Assembly (NCBI RefSeq): GCF_017488845.2
Contig: NZ_CP083374.1
Location: 343,501-407,500 of the forward strand
Length of the DNA stretch: 64,000 nt
Source of the DNA: Ensifer canadensis
GTDB lineage: Bacteria; Pseudomonadota; Alphaproteobacteria; Rhizobiales; Rhizobiaceae
Direction: 5' to 3'
In this document: positions 48,343-57,018 of the stretch, in pieces
Layout of the letters: every line of letters starts with the position of its first letter
Position numbering within the stretch: position 1 is the stretch's first letter
The notes under the pieces: generated by a model
The model's input: only the letters and a program-made list of their open reading frames with translations
Told to the model about the DNA's origin: nothing
Databases searched by the model: none
Translations under genes and position numbers: made by a program

Positions 48343-49432
48343 GGCGCAACACTCCCTCATTGGCTTCGGACAGAAGCGCCTGCCCTTTCACGCCCTCAAA
48401 TATCGTCAGGGTGGCGGGATCGAACTCAAGACCGATGACTTCCCCGGATCTGACAGCCTGCCTCGAGGACGCACGCGCCTTGACCTCGCCGTTCGGCGTC
48501 GCCAGCGTAATGATCTGCGTGGTGCCGAGATATTCCGTGGCAAGCACTCTGCCGCGATACTCAGAGGAATCGGAAAAGCGGATGTGCTCGGGCCTCACCC
48601 CAATTGTCAGCTTGCCCTTGGCCCCTTGCCGCGATGACGGAACATCGACCTTCTTCCCCGAAAGCTCGACGACAGTGCCGCCGGCATCGATCATGCCGTC
48701 AAAATCGAAGAAGTTCATGGCCGGAGAACCGATGAATTTTGCCACGAATTTGGTTGCCGGCCAGTCATAGATTTCCTGCGGTTTGCCGAACTGCTCAACG
48801 ACGCCGTGGTTCATCACCACGATCTTGTCGCCCATCTGCATGGCTTCCAGCTGGTCGTGGGTGACGTAGACAGTGGTCGCACCGATCCGGTCGTGAAGTG
48901 CACGCAGTTCCTCGGCCATATGCTCGCGGAACTCCGCATCGAGCGCGCCAAGAGGCTCGTCCATGAAAAACGCCTTTGGGCGGCGCACGATAGCACGGCC
49001 GAGGGCGACACGCTGGCGGTCGCCGCCCGACAATCCGCCGACCGGGCGGTCAAGGATCGTCTCGATCTTGAGGATGCGCGCCACATCTTCCACGCGTGCC
49101 TTGACCTCGGCCCGCGGCATGCCCTGGCTCAGCAGAGGGTAGGAAATGTTCTTGCGTACATTCATATGCGGATAGAGGGCGAACATCTGGAAGACGAAGG
49201 CGATGTCGCGCTGGCTTGCCGGCTTCATGCCGACTTCTTCGCCATCGATGAAGATTTCACCGCTGGTCGGCAGTTCCAGACCGGCCATCATTCGCAACGT
49301 TGTCGTCTTGCCGCAACCCGATGGTCCCAGCAGCATGAAGAATTCGCCGTCCTCCACTGTGAACGAGGAGGACTCGACGGCAGTGAATGCTCCGAACTCC
49401 TTGCGCACATTCTGAATTCTGATCTGTGCCAT
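48335..49432 (-). CDS. ABC transporter ATP-binding protein 1 (MalK/UgpC type)
   Basis: The 365-residue protein has GPSGCGKTT at 36-44 and a slightly changed signature, LSGGDRQRVALGRA, then AFFMDEP and IGVRPEHIRFS. It is distinct from the second ATPase and three bases apart from the small membrane gene. Confidence 0.93.
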   Translation of the reverse strand: MAQIRIQNVRKEFGAFTAVESSSFTVEDGEFFMLLGPSGCGKTTTLRMMAGLELPTSGEIFIDGEEVGMKPASQRDIAFVFQMFALYPHMNVRKNISYPLLSQGMPRAEVKARVEDVARILKIETILDRPVGGLSGGDRQRVALGRAIVRRPKAFFMDEPLGALDAEFREHMAEELRALHDRIGATTVYVTHDQLEAMQMGDKIVVMNHGVVEQFGKPQEIYDWPATKFVAKFIGSPAMNFFDFDGMIDAGGTVVELSGKKVDVPSSRQGAKGKLTIGVRPEHIRFSDSSEYRGRVLATEYLGTTQIITLATPNGEVKARASSRQAVRSGEVIGLEFDPATLTIFEGVKGQALLSEANEGVLRHG

Positions 49433-49435
49433 GGG

Positions 49436-49624
49436 TTACTCCGGAAAATGGCTGACGATGATGAACATGACAGTGCCCACCAGGGTCACGATGAACGAGT
49501 AGGAAAACATCGACAGTGCGAACGGCTGCATCAGCATGAACACCCCGAGCGCGATGAGGATCGAAGCGACCATCTCCCATGCGCCGCGCCGGAACCCGCG
49601 CAACCCCTTGATAAATTCGGTCAT
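49436..49624 (-). CDS. Small two-helix membrane protein of the importer operon
   Basis: The 62-residue protein has two membrane helices (about 17-34 and 40-58) and overlaps the permease stop by ATGA. A small membrane protein in the same place is known in the glycerol glpSTPQUV operon (GlpU, DUF2160), but that is longer and I cannot claim homology. Coupled translation suggests a stoichiometric part of the membrane complex. Confidence 0.78.
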   Translation of the reverse strand: MTEFIKGLRGFRRGAWEMVASILIALGVFMLMQPFALSMFSYSFIVTLVGTVMFIIVSHFPE

Positions 49625-50562
49625 TTGCGAACAGCTCCGAATGTGATGCCACGCAACAGGTGTTTGCGAAGGACAATCGTGAAAATCATGACGGGAACGA
49701 GAAACAACGTTGCACCCGCAGCCACGGCCGGCCAGTCCTGGCCGCCGACGCCGATGATCGTGGGAATGAAGGGTGGTGCCGTCTGGGCTGTGCCGGAGGT
49801 CAAAAGAACGGCGAAGGCATATTCGTTCCAGGCGAAGATCAGGCAGAAGATCGCTGTCGAGGCAATGCCGGTCATGGCTTGCGGAAGGACGACCTTGTAA
49901 AAGGCCTGAAAGCGGGTGTAGCCATCGATCAGCGCCGCTTCCTCGTATTCGATCGGGATTTCGTCGATAAAGCCCTTGAGCAGCCAGACCGCCAGCGACA
50001 GGTTGACCGCCGTGTAGAGCAGGATCATGCCGAGATGGGTATCGTTGAGGCCAAGCGAGCGGAACATCAGGAAGATCGGGATCGCCACGGCAATCGGTGG
50101 CATCATGCGCGTCGACAGGATGAAGAACAGCAGGTCATCCTTGAGCGGTACCTTGAAGCGGGAGAAGGCGTAGGCGGCGGCAGTGCCCAAGACAATGCAC
50201 AGCACGGTCGAACCGAAGCCGATGATGATCGAATTCCAGAACCGTTCCATGAAGCGCGACGGGCCGGCGATGATAAAGCCATCCTTGCGCACGATGCGGT
50301 CGTACCAGGTCGTCGGTTCCCCAAGGGCTTTGACGTCCTCCTCCGTTGCCCGCGTGCGGGTGGTGAAGAGGTTCACATATCCTTCGAGGGTTGGCGAAAA
50401 GAACGTTTTGGGCGGATAGGCGATGGCATCGGAGGGCGACTTGAAGCTTGTTCCGATGATCCACAGGAGCGGCAGGATCGTGATCAGGGCGTAAAGGACC
50501 ACAAGCGTTCCCGCGAACAATTTCTGGCGACCCGAAGGTTCTGTTACGGAATAGCTGCTCAT
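49621..50562 (-). CDS. ABC transporter permease, MalG type
   Basis: The 313-residue protein starts at 50562 (MSSYSVTEPSG) with an ATGA overlap with its partner. It has six helices, a long periplasmic loop after the first helix (about 45-110) and the EAA loop YEEAALIDGYTRFQAFYKVV. Confidence 0.93.
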   Translation of the reverse strand: MSSYSVTEPSGRQKLFAGTLVVLYALITILPLLWIIGTSFKSPSDAIAYPPKTFFSPTLEGYVNLFTTRTRATEEDVKALGEPTTWYDRIVRKDGFIIAGPSRFMERFWNSIIIGFGSTVLCIVLGTAAAYAFSRFKVPLKDDLLFFILSTRMMPPIAVAIPIFLMFRSLGLNDTHLGMILLYTAVNLSLAVWLLKGFIDEIPIEYEEAALIDGYTRFQAFYKVVLPQAMTGIASTAIFCLIFAWNEYAFAVLLTSGTAQTAPPFIPTIIGVGGQDWPAVAAGATLFLVPVMIFTIVLRKHLLRGITFGAVRK

Positions 50563-51506
50563 CTCTGTTTCACCTTGTTCAGGGCTTTGACGTAGATCGA
50601 TGCGAGACCGAAGACCGTCACGAAGAGGATGACCGCGTAGGCGGAGGCATAGCCCGTGCGCCATTTTTCGAAGGCTTCGCGTTTCAGGTTGATGGACGTC
50701 AGCTCAGTGGTCGACCCGGGACCGCCGCCGGTCAGCTGCACCACGAGGTCGAACATCTTGAAGTTTTCAATGCCGCGGAAGAGGATCGCCAGCATCAGAA
50801 ACGGCAGGACCAGAGGAATTGTGATCGTCCAGAACTGCCGCCATTTGCTGGCCCGGTCGCATTCCGCCGCTTCATAGATGCTGCCAGGGATGGACCGAAG
50901 CCCCGCCAGGCAAATCAGCATGACGAAAGGCGTCCACATCCAGGTATCGACGATTACGATGGCCCATGGTGCCAGCGGCACGTCGCCGATCATCGAAAAG
51001 GCGGACGGGTCGGCTCCGGTCAAGAACCCCACGGCGTAATTGAACAGGCCGATCTGCGGCTGGTAGAGAAATGTCCAGAAGTTGCCGACAACCGCCGGGC
51101 TCAACATCATCGGCAGCACGATGATCGTCGTCCACATGTCGTTGCCGCGAAATTTCTTGTTGATCAGATAGGCCAGCGCGAAGCCAATCAGAACCTGGAG
51201 GACGATCGTCCAGATCAGGAAATGGGCCGTTGCCTGCATCGTCAGCCAGACGTCCGAGTCTGTCAGGATATTGATGTAGTTCTTGAGGCCGACGAAACTG
51301 ACCTCGGCATTCGGCCGATTGACCCGAAAATTGGTAAAACTCAGCCGGATTGTCCATATCAACGGAAAGATGTTGACGGCGAGCAACAGGAAGATCGACG
51401 GTGCCACGAAAAGCCAGGCAATGGCCCGATCCGAGAGCCCTTGGATGCGTTTGGCAACGACTGGTGGCGTTGCGCGTGCCGCCCGTTCGATCGATGAATC
51501 GAGCAT
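50559..51506 (-). CDS. ABC transporter permease, MalF type
   Basis: The 315-residue protein has six helices and the EAA loop YEAAECDRASKWRQFWTIT. AGGGGAC precedes the ATG. The gene follows the binding-protein gene after 100 bp that contain a strong hairpin. Confidence 0.93.
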   Translation of the reverse strand: MLDSSIERAARATPPVVAKRIQGLSDRAIAWLFVAPSIFLLLAVNIFPLIWTIRLSFTNFRVNRPNAEVSFVGLKNYINILTDSDVWLTMQATAHFLIWTIVLQVLIGFALAYLINKKFRGNDMWTTIIVLPMMLSPAVVGNFWTFLYQPQIGLFNYAVGFLTGADPSAFSMIGDVPLAPWAIVIVDTWMWTPFVMLICLAGLRSIPGSIYEAAECDRASKWRQFWTITIPLVLPFLMLAILFRGIENFKMFDLVVQLTGGGPGSTTELTSINLKREAFEKWRTGYASAYAVILFVTVFGLASIYVKALNKVKQR

Positions 51507-51540
51507 AGTAGTCCCCTAATTCATAAGCAGATTGGTTCGC

Positions 51541-51566
51541 AGGACCGGCTAAAGAGCGCCGGTCCT
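51541..51566 (-). terminator. Intercistronic hairpin between binding-protein and permease genes
   Basis: AGGACCGGC pairs perfectly with GCCGGTCCT over 9 bp around an 8-nt loop. There is no T-run, so partial termination or protection of the binding-protein mRNA is more likely than full termination. Confidence 0.6.
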
Positions 51567-51607
51567 GCACAGACATCTGAAGCCGCGAGGAGGTACGCGG
51601 TCAGCGT

Positions 51608-52945
51608 CTAGTATTTGCCTTCGTCGTCGAAGATCTCGGTCCAATCGGCAGCCAGGCCGTCAAGCGCTTCCTTGGCCGTGCCCTGACCGGCGACGACGTA
51701 GTTGTGGAAGCGTTTTTGCGAGGCCTGTAGGAGCGAGGCGTAGGACGGTTCCGCCCAGAAGTCCTTCACGATTGCCATGGAATCCAGAAAGGTCTGCGCG
51801 TAAGGCTGGCTCGTGGCAAAGCCGGGGTCTTCAACGACCGCGCGCAATGCGGAATAGCCCCCCAGCTGCCACCATTTGGCCTGGATATCGGGCTGAGCGA
51901 ACCATTTGATATATTCAAGGGCAGCATCTTGCTTGTCTGATGCTGCGACCACGGAGATGCCCTGGCCGCCCAACTGCGCGAACTGCACGCCGTCGGGGCC
52001 GGCCGGATTCGCGAAATAACCAGACTTGTCGCCACCGACTTTGGGATCGGCATGGATGCCGGGCCAGGTGAAGGCGAAGTTCATTTGCAGGGCAACCTGG
52101 CCGGACTTGTAAGCATCGATGTTCTCGGACATGTAGGCGTCGGACGATCCGGGAGGAGCGCAGCAATTGTAAAGCTCCTTGTAGAATTCCAGACCTTTCA
52201 CGGACTTGTCTGAATTGACATACCCTTCGAGCTCATAGGGCTTGTCCGGATTCTGATATTCGAAGCCGAAGCTGTAGAGCACGTCCATCGCGCCCATTGT
52301 GATGCCCTCGGATCCGCGCTCGGTATAGATCGCGGCGCCGTAAACCTTGTTGCCGTCGATCTCGCGATTCTGGAAAAACGCGGCGATATCTTTGAGTTCT
52401 GCGAACGTCTTCGGCACGGCAAGATCGCGGCCGTATTTCTGCTTGAATTCCGCCTGCAGTTCAGGGCGAGAGAACCAATCCTTGCGATAGCTCCAGCCAA
52501 CGACGTCACCGAAGGCAGGCAGCGCCCAGTAGTTCGGCGAACCCTTCGGCCACTCGGCATAACCTGTAACGGTCGCCGGGATGAAATCGCTCATCTTGAT
52601 GCCTTCCTTGCCAAAGAAGTCATTGAGCTTGACGTATTGGCCGTTTTCCGCCGCGCCGCCGATCCACTGGCTATCGCCGATCATCAGGTCGCAGAGCTTG
52701 CCGCCGGAATTCAGCTCATTGAGCATACGGTCGGCGAAGTTCGGCCACGGCACGAATTCGAAACTCATCTTGTGGCCGGACTTGGCCTCGAAGTCCTTGC
52801 TGAGCGCAACAAGCGCATTGGCCGGATCCCAGGAAGCCCAGCACAGCGTCAAATCCTCGGCCTGCGCCGGCGCGGTTGCGCCCAGCGTCAAAAATGCGGT
52901 TGCAACACCGGCGCCAAACGCCGACTTCAAATATGAAACTGTCAT
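51608..52945 (-). CDS. Extracellular solute-binding protein, family 1
   Basis: The 445-residue protein has a signal peptide cut near AQA-ED (about residue 29) and starts as LTLCWASWDPANALVALS. The length and the segment GISVVAASDKQDAALEYIKWF fit family 1 carbohydrate-binding proteins. Cysteines at about 34, 83 and CC at 265-266 are unusual for this family and might form disulfides. First gene of its operon, behind GGAGGAG, with palindromic operators upstream. The ligand may be a polyol, triose or glycerol-like compound, judged by the kinase. Confidence 0.92.
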   Translation of the reverse strand: MTVSYLKSAFGAGVATAFLTLGATAPAQAEDLTLCWASWDPANALVALSKDFEAKSGHKMSFEFVPWPNFADRMLNELNSGGKLCDLMIGDSQWIGGAAENGQYVKLNDFFGKEGIKMSDFIPATVTGYAEWPKGSPNYWALPAFGDVVGWSYRKDWFSRPELQAEFKQKYGRDLAVPKTFAELKDIAAFFQNREIDGNKVYGAAIYTERGSEGITMGAMDVLYSFGFEYQNPDKPYELEGYVNSDKSVKGLEFYKELYNCCAPPGSSDAYMSENIDAYKSGQVALQMNFAFTWPGIHADPKVGGDKSGYFANPAGPDGVQFAQLGGQGISVVAASDKQDAALEYIKWFAQPDIQAKWWQLGGYSALRAVVEDPGFATSQPYAQTFLDSMAIVKDFWAEPSYASLLQASQKRFHNYVVAGQGTAKEALDGLAADWTEIFDDEGKY

Positions 52946-53100
52946 GGAAATCTCCTCCAGCGTGACACTCCGACCTCCATCGGTACGTGCCTCGCGCTCT
53001 CAACGAGTTGCGACAGACTCGAAGATTCGCCCTCCTTGGAGCGACCCTCCCCTCCAGCGTCGGCGCACTCCTCTGGCCGCTGCTGTTGTCAATCATATAA

Positions 53101-53118
53101 CTGAGGTGCGCACCTCAG
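53101..53118. promoter_or_regulatory. Perfect 18-bp palindromic operator O1
   Basis: CTGAGGTGCGCACCTCAG is a perfect palindrome in the divergent region between the binding-protein and LacI genes. It shares its central 16 bp exactly with O2, 30 bp away centre to centre. Confidence 0.88.
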
Positions 53119-53130
53119 TGCAAGTTTTTT

Positions 53131-53148
53131 TTGAGGTGCGCACCTCAA
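53131..53148. promoter_or_regulatory. Perfect 18-bp palindromic operator O2
   Basis: TTGAGGTGCGCACCTCAA is the second copy, separated by 12 bp from O1 and so on the same face of the helix (about three turns). The pair is the likely binding site for two dimers of the adjacent LacI protein. Confidence 0.88.
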
Positions 53149-53217
53149 TTTCTTGCTTTTTCGCTTGTGCTGTTGGAAAAGAGGCGGTGGGCGGCAACAG
53201 GAGGATGGTGAAAAAAG

Positions 53218-54243
53218 ATGATGCGACCGACGGCGAAAGACCTGGCGGAAGCAGCCGGATTGAGTTTGGCGACAGTCGATCGCGTTTTGAACGACCGGCC
53301 GAATGTCAGTGCTGGAGCCGTACGAAAAGTGAACGAAGCCATTGAACGAATTGGTTTTTTTCGCAATCCGGCGGCTGTTGTCCTGGCTCGCAACAAGCTC
53401 TACCGCTTTCGCTTCGTTCTCCCAAGCAAAGGCGATCAATATCTTCTGGAGCTGCTGCAACGTGTTCGGGAGGCAAGTCAAACGCTCAAATCCGAGTTGA
53501 CGGAAATAACCGTCGATCAAATTCCAACGGACGATCCGCATCAGCTTTCACGGCATCTGGCCTCGATCGAACACGAAGAGGTGGATGGCGTCGCCGTCAT
53601 GGCGCCTGAGTCACCACAGGTGCGCGACGCGCTCAGCCGGCTGATGCTGCGCGGCATTCATCTGGTCCAGTTTTTGTCCGGACAGGAAAAGTTGGAAACT
53701 GCAGACTTTGTTGGCGTTGACAACTTCGCAGCCGGTGCAACAGCGGGCAAGATCATTGGCCGGTTCCTCGGCCGGGAAGTCGGCAAGATCATGATCGTCG
53801 CGGAAACCATGGTGGCGCGCGACAGTATCGAGCGCCGCCGCGGCTTTGACAGCATCATCAATCAGCAGTTCCCTCACCTGACGAACCTGCCGTCGCTCGA
53901 GACCTATGGGGATGAACGGCGGGCGGCGGCGATTATACGGCAAGTCATGGAACATAATCCGGATATCAGGGCCGCTTATGTCATGAGCCCGGAAAGCCGC
54001 GTGCCTGTTACGGCGATCAGGCAGCGTATGGACGCGCAAAAGATCGTCATCGTTGTCCACGAACGCACGCCCTTCAGCGAAGAAGCTCTCCGCAACGACC
54101 AGATCGATACCATTATTGCACAGGACCCCGGGCACGCGGTGCGCAGCGCCATCCGCATCATGCGCGCTCGCACCGATGAGCGCGAGCCGATCGCGTCGCA
54201 GGAAAAGATCCGTATTGAGGTCTTACTCAAGGAGAATTTGTGA
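53218..54243 (+). CDS. LacI-family transcriptional regulator
   Basis: The 341-residue protein has a LacI HTH with TAKDLAEAAGLSLATVDRVL (5-24), where Asp replaces the usual Ser in TVSRVL, and a ligand domain of the ribose-binding type. It is divergent from the two-ATPase importer operon, and two perfect palindromes lie between them. It probably represses the operon and itself. Its altered recognition helix fits the unusual GC-centred operators. Confidence 0.93.
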   Translation: MMRPTAKDLAEAAGLSLATVDRVLNDRPNVSAGAVRKVNEAIERIGFFRNPAAVVLARNKLYRFRFVLPSKGDQYLLELLQRVREASQTLKSELTEITVDQIPTDDPHQLSRHLASIEHEEVDGVAVMAPESPQVRDALSRLMLRGIHLVQFLSGQEKLETADFVGVDNFAAGATAGKIIGRFLGREVGKIMIVAETMVARDSIERRRGFDSIINQQFPHLTNLPSLETYGDERRAAAIIRQVMEHNPDIRAAYVMSPESRVPVTAIRQRMDAQKIVIVVHERTPFSEEALRNDQIDTIIAQDPGHAVRSAIRIMRARTDEREPIASQEKIRIEVLLKENL

Positions 54244-54250
54244 TCGAGGG

Positions 54251-54413
54251 ATGCGAGGGTGCCACTCTCTTGTGGCGTCGAACATCGCAACGCGACAGGT
54301 AGCATCCGCCTATCTGAAGACGATCGCCGAACAAGGATTGCTTCAAGAAATAGAGGTCGGCCGCGAAAATCTCAATGTTAAGCCGGCCTTGCTTTCGCTC
54401 CTGTCGAAATGCC
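54251..54413 (+). pseudogene. Remnant of a Fic-family protein C-terminus
   Basis: The plus-strand frame reads LVASNIATRQVASAYLKTI then AEQGLLQEIEVGRENL, which resembles the C-terminal winged-helix part of Fic-family AMP transferases. The catalytic Fic domain is absent and there is no start. It is a short remnant, with no antitoxin or full gene nearby. Confidence 0.4.
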
Positions 54414-54547
54414 CAGCTGATCTTTGCCCGGACCGGACGCAGGGAGCAGTCGCCCGGCGACAAAGGTCGCCAATCGACGCCAAGAACTGGGCTGGACGAC
54501 GCTTCCTGGTGAGTTTCTGCTTGAAACCCGTGGGCCGGGCTTGGTCC

Positions 54548-54844
54548 CTAGCCGCGCTGAACCGCTAGGAAAACAGCTATAATCAAGAGCAGGAACAGCC
54601 CGGCTGCGGCCGCCGCTATGCCCAGGACAGCGAACCATGTCTGCGCGCTAAGAAGGCTTGGTCGCTGGCCGTCAGCCTTCTTCGTGCCGAGAAACGCCAA
54701 AGTTCCGAGGAGAACCGGCGTGCCTCCTCCAACGACCATCGCCATTGCGCCTTCCGGAGCAGTGGTTTGCCAGATCATTCCGAACAGGTAAATGCCGGCA
54801 ATCGTCCCAACGATGAGGGCGCCAAAAATCAGAAGAATGCGCAT
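54548..54844 (-). CDS. Small three-helix membrane protein
   Basis: The 98-residue protein has a helix at the N-terminus (ILLIFGALIVGTIAGIYLFG), a second after PEGAMAMVVGGG and a third near the C-terminus (GLFLLLIIAVFLAV). AAAGGG precedes the ATG. No family is recognised, and no functional context is seen. Confidence 0.6.
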   Translation of the reverse strand: MRILLIFGALIVGTIAGIYLFGMIWQTTAPEGAMAMVVGGGTPVLLGTLAFLGTKKADGQRPSLLSAQTWFAVLGIAAAAAGLFLLLIIAVFLAVQRG

Positions 54845-55106
54845 TGCGACCCTTTCGACGACCAGACTTTGAAAGAGTCTACGCGAAAAAGATTTGGAGC
54901 GGCACTGTCGGTGTGGACCGCGATTTTCGCGGCGCTTCTGCTGGTCATATTGTCCAGCTTTGCACCGCAGCAGATTGACACCCGTGTCAGGATCAAGACA
55001 GGATCCTCTATCTCTTCAAAGGCCCACTTGCGCGGCGAGAGTCTGCCCGCGCATAACGCTTCAGGGTTGACCGGGCATTCGAAGTTGACGTCAATGGTGG
55101 CCACGG

Positions 55107-55376
55107 GTGACGAAGGTGCCGGAACGAATTCACTGGTTTGAGATACCCAAAGACACCTGGTACGCGGCAATTTTTGCACTGAGAGACCAAGGATGGTCTC
55201 TCGATATGGGTGGCGGTCTCGACCATTCATGGGCGGTGCTTGAACGAGACGGCATTCGCATAGAGATGGAATACGATATCTGGAGCGAGGGAGAGATGGT
55301 CGTAGCCGCCGGTGACCTAGTGAAATTGAGAGCCAATTTTCCAACGACCGTACTTGTGGAATTGGGATTGATTTGA
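55107..55376 (+). CDS. Small soluble hypothetical protein, GTG start
   Basis: The 89-residue protein starts at GTG 55107 behind GGTGG and reads as a compact alpha/beta domain (WYAAIFALRDQGWSLDM, then IRIEMEYDIWSEGEMVV). It is unlike its neighbours and matches no family I recognise. It ends 41 bp before the converging ABC operon. Confidence 0.6.
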   Translation: MTKVPERIHWFEIPKDTWYAAIFALRDQGWSLDMGGGLDHSWAVLERDGIRIEMEYDIWSEGEMVVAAGDLVKLRANFPTTVLVELGLI

Positions 55377-55417
55377 GGGAGGCGCGGAAGGAGCCGTGGC
55401 CCAAGGAGCTCGCCTCC

Positions 55418-56170
55418 TCATTCGTTGGCTAGCGCACCTTGCGCCCTGTGGTGGCTCGCCCGGAACAGCGTTCGGGTATAGTCGTGCTGCATATCGCCGG
55501 AGCGCAATTGCGCGCGGGTCAGCGTTTCGACCGGGCGGGCGTTCTGCATCACCATCAGCCGGTCGCACATGTAGGAGATGACCGCAAGGTCGTGGCTGAC
55601 GATCACGAAAGTCAGGTTCAGCTCCCGGCGGAGCCGGTTCAGGAGGTTGAGGATTTCGGCCTGGACCGAAACGTCGAGCGCCGAGGTCGGTTCGTCGAGC
55701 AGGAGCAAGCGGGGGGAGAGCGACAGAGCGCGGGCGATCGCCACGCGCTGCCGCTGGCCGCCGGACAGCTCGTGCGGGAAGCGGAAACGGTGCGCAGCCG
55801 TCAGGCCGATCATTTCCAGGAGCTCGACTGTGCGGGCGTCGACGTCCGACATGCGGTTGATCCACATCGGCTCGGCGATCGCCCGGCCGATTGTGTAGCG
55901 GGGATGGAGTGAGGCGTAGGGATCCTGGAACACCATCTGCGCCACGTGCACCAGATCTCGCCGTCGCCCCTTGCGCGGGTCGATGCCCCCTATGCGGATA
56001 TCGCCGGTCCAGCGGGGCGTAAGGCCCATGAGGGTGCGCAGCACGGTCGACTTGCCCGATCCGCTTTCGCCGACGAGGCCGAAGCTCTCGCCGGCTGCCA
56101 CCGACAGGCTGAGGTCTTGGACGGCCACCGCGCTGCCGAAATGGACGCTGAGATTGTCGATCCGGATCAT
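55418..56170 (-). CDS. Oligopeptide-type ABC ATP-binding protein (DppF/OppF type)
   Basis: The 250-residue protein has GESGSGKST, HELSGGQRQRVAIARAL and LLLLDEPTSALDVSVQ, and is the last gene of its operon. It is shorter than OppF (about 320), lacking most of the C-terminal oligopeptide extension. Its ATG overlaps the other ATPase. Confidence 0.92.
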   Translation of the reverse strand: MIRIDNLSVHFGSAVAVQDLSLSVAAGESFGLVGESGSGKSTVLRTLMGLTPRWTGDIRIGGIDPRKGRRRDLVHVAQMVFQDPYASLHPRYTIGRAIAEPMWINRMSDVDARTVELLEMIGLTAAHRFRFPHELSGGQRQRVAIARALSLSPRLLLLDEPTSALDVSVQAEILNLLNRLRRELNLTFVIVSHDLAVISYMCDRLMVMQNARPVETLTRAQLRSGDMQHDYTRTLFRASHHRAQGALANE

Positions 56171-57018
56171 GCACGCACCTCGTTCCAGCTTGCGTCCCGC
56201 TCCAGGGTTGGCAACGGCGTCAGCGGCCCGTCGATGGCCGGCAGGCAGGCGATAAGCCCCCGCGTATAAGGATGCTTCGCTTCGTGCATCCGTCGCGCAT
56301 CCAATGTTTCGACGACCTGACCGGCATACATGACCAGCACCCGGTCGCAGAAGCGCGAGACGAGGTTGAGGTCGTGACTGATGAAGATCAACCCCATCCC
56401 GCGGCGTTGGACAAGCTCCTCCATGATCTCCAGCACCTGGGCCTGCACCGTCACATCGAGGGCGGACGTGGGCTCGTCGGCGATCAGCAGCTCCGGTTCG
56501 CGCACCACCATCATCGCGATCATCACGCGTTGGCCCATGCCGCCGGAAAGCTCGTGCGGGTAGAGATCGAACACCCGCTCCGGCGCACGGATGTGCACGG
56601 CTTCCAGCACCTCCAGCACCTTCCTGCGTATCGCCGCGCGGGGCAGCGAACGATCGCCGAGCCGGATGGCTTCCGCGATCTGCTTGCCGACGCGCATGAC
56701 CGGATTGAGCGAGAATTTCGGGTCCTGCAGGATCATTCCCATGCGACTGCCGCGCAAGTGACGGCGCAGCCGCGGCGTGGCCGCCAGGAGATCGATGCCG
56801 GCAAAGGACATGGCCTCGGCCGACACCCGCGCATGGCCGGGTAGCACGCCCATCAACGCCCGACTGGAAAGGCTCTTACCGGAACCGCTTTCGCCGACGA
56901 TGCCGAGCTTCTCCCGGCCGACACTGAATGACACGCCCTTGACCGCTTCGATGATCCCCCCACCCTCGCCGACAAAACCGACGCGCAGGTTTTCTACGTT
57001 CACAAGTGTCTCGCTCAT
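56167..57018 (-). CDS. Oligopeptide-type ABC ATP-binding protein (DppD/OppD type)
   Basis: The 283-residue protein has GESGSGKSLSSRALMG, HELSGGMGQRVMIAMM and the Walker B LLIADEPTSALDVTVQ. It pairs with the downstream ATPase. ATGA overlaps on both sides indicate coupling. Confidence 0.93.
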   Translation of the reverse strand: MSETLVNVENLRVGFVGEGGGIIEAVKGVSFSVGREKLGIVGESGSGKSLSSRALMGVLPGHARVSAEAMSFAGIDLLAATPRLRRHLRGSRMGMILQDPKFSLNPVMRVGKQIAEAIRLGDRSLPRAAIRRKVLEVLEAVHIRAPERVFDLYPHELSGGMGQRVMIAMMVVREPELLIADEPTSALDVTVQAQVLEIMEELVQRRGMGLIFISHDLNLVSRFCDRVLVMYAGQVVETLDARRMHEAKHPYTRGLIACLPAIDGPLTPLPTLERDASWNEVRA

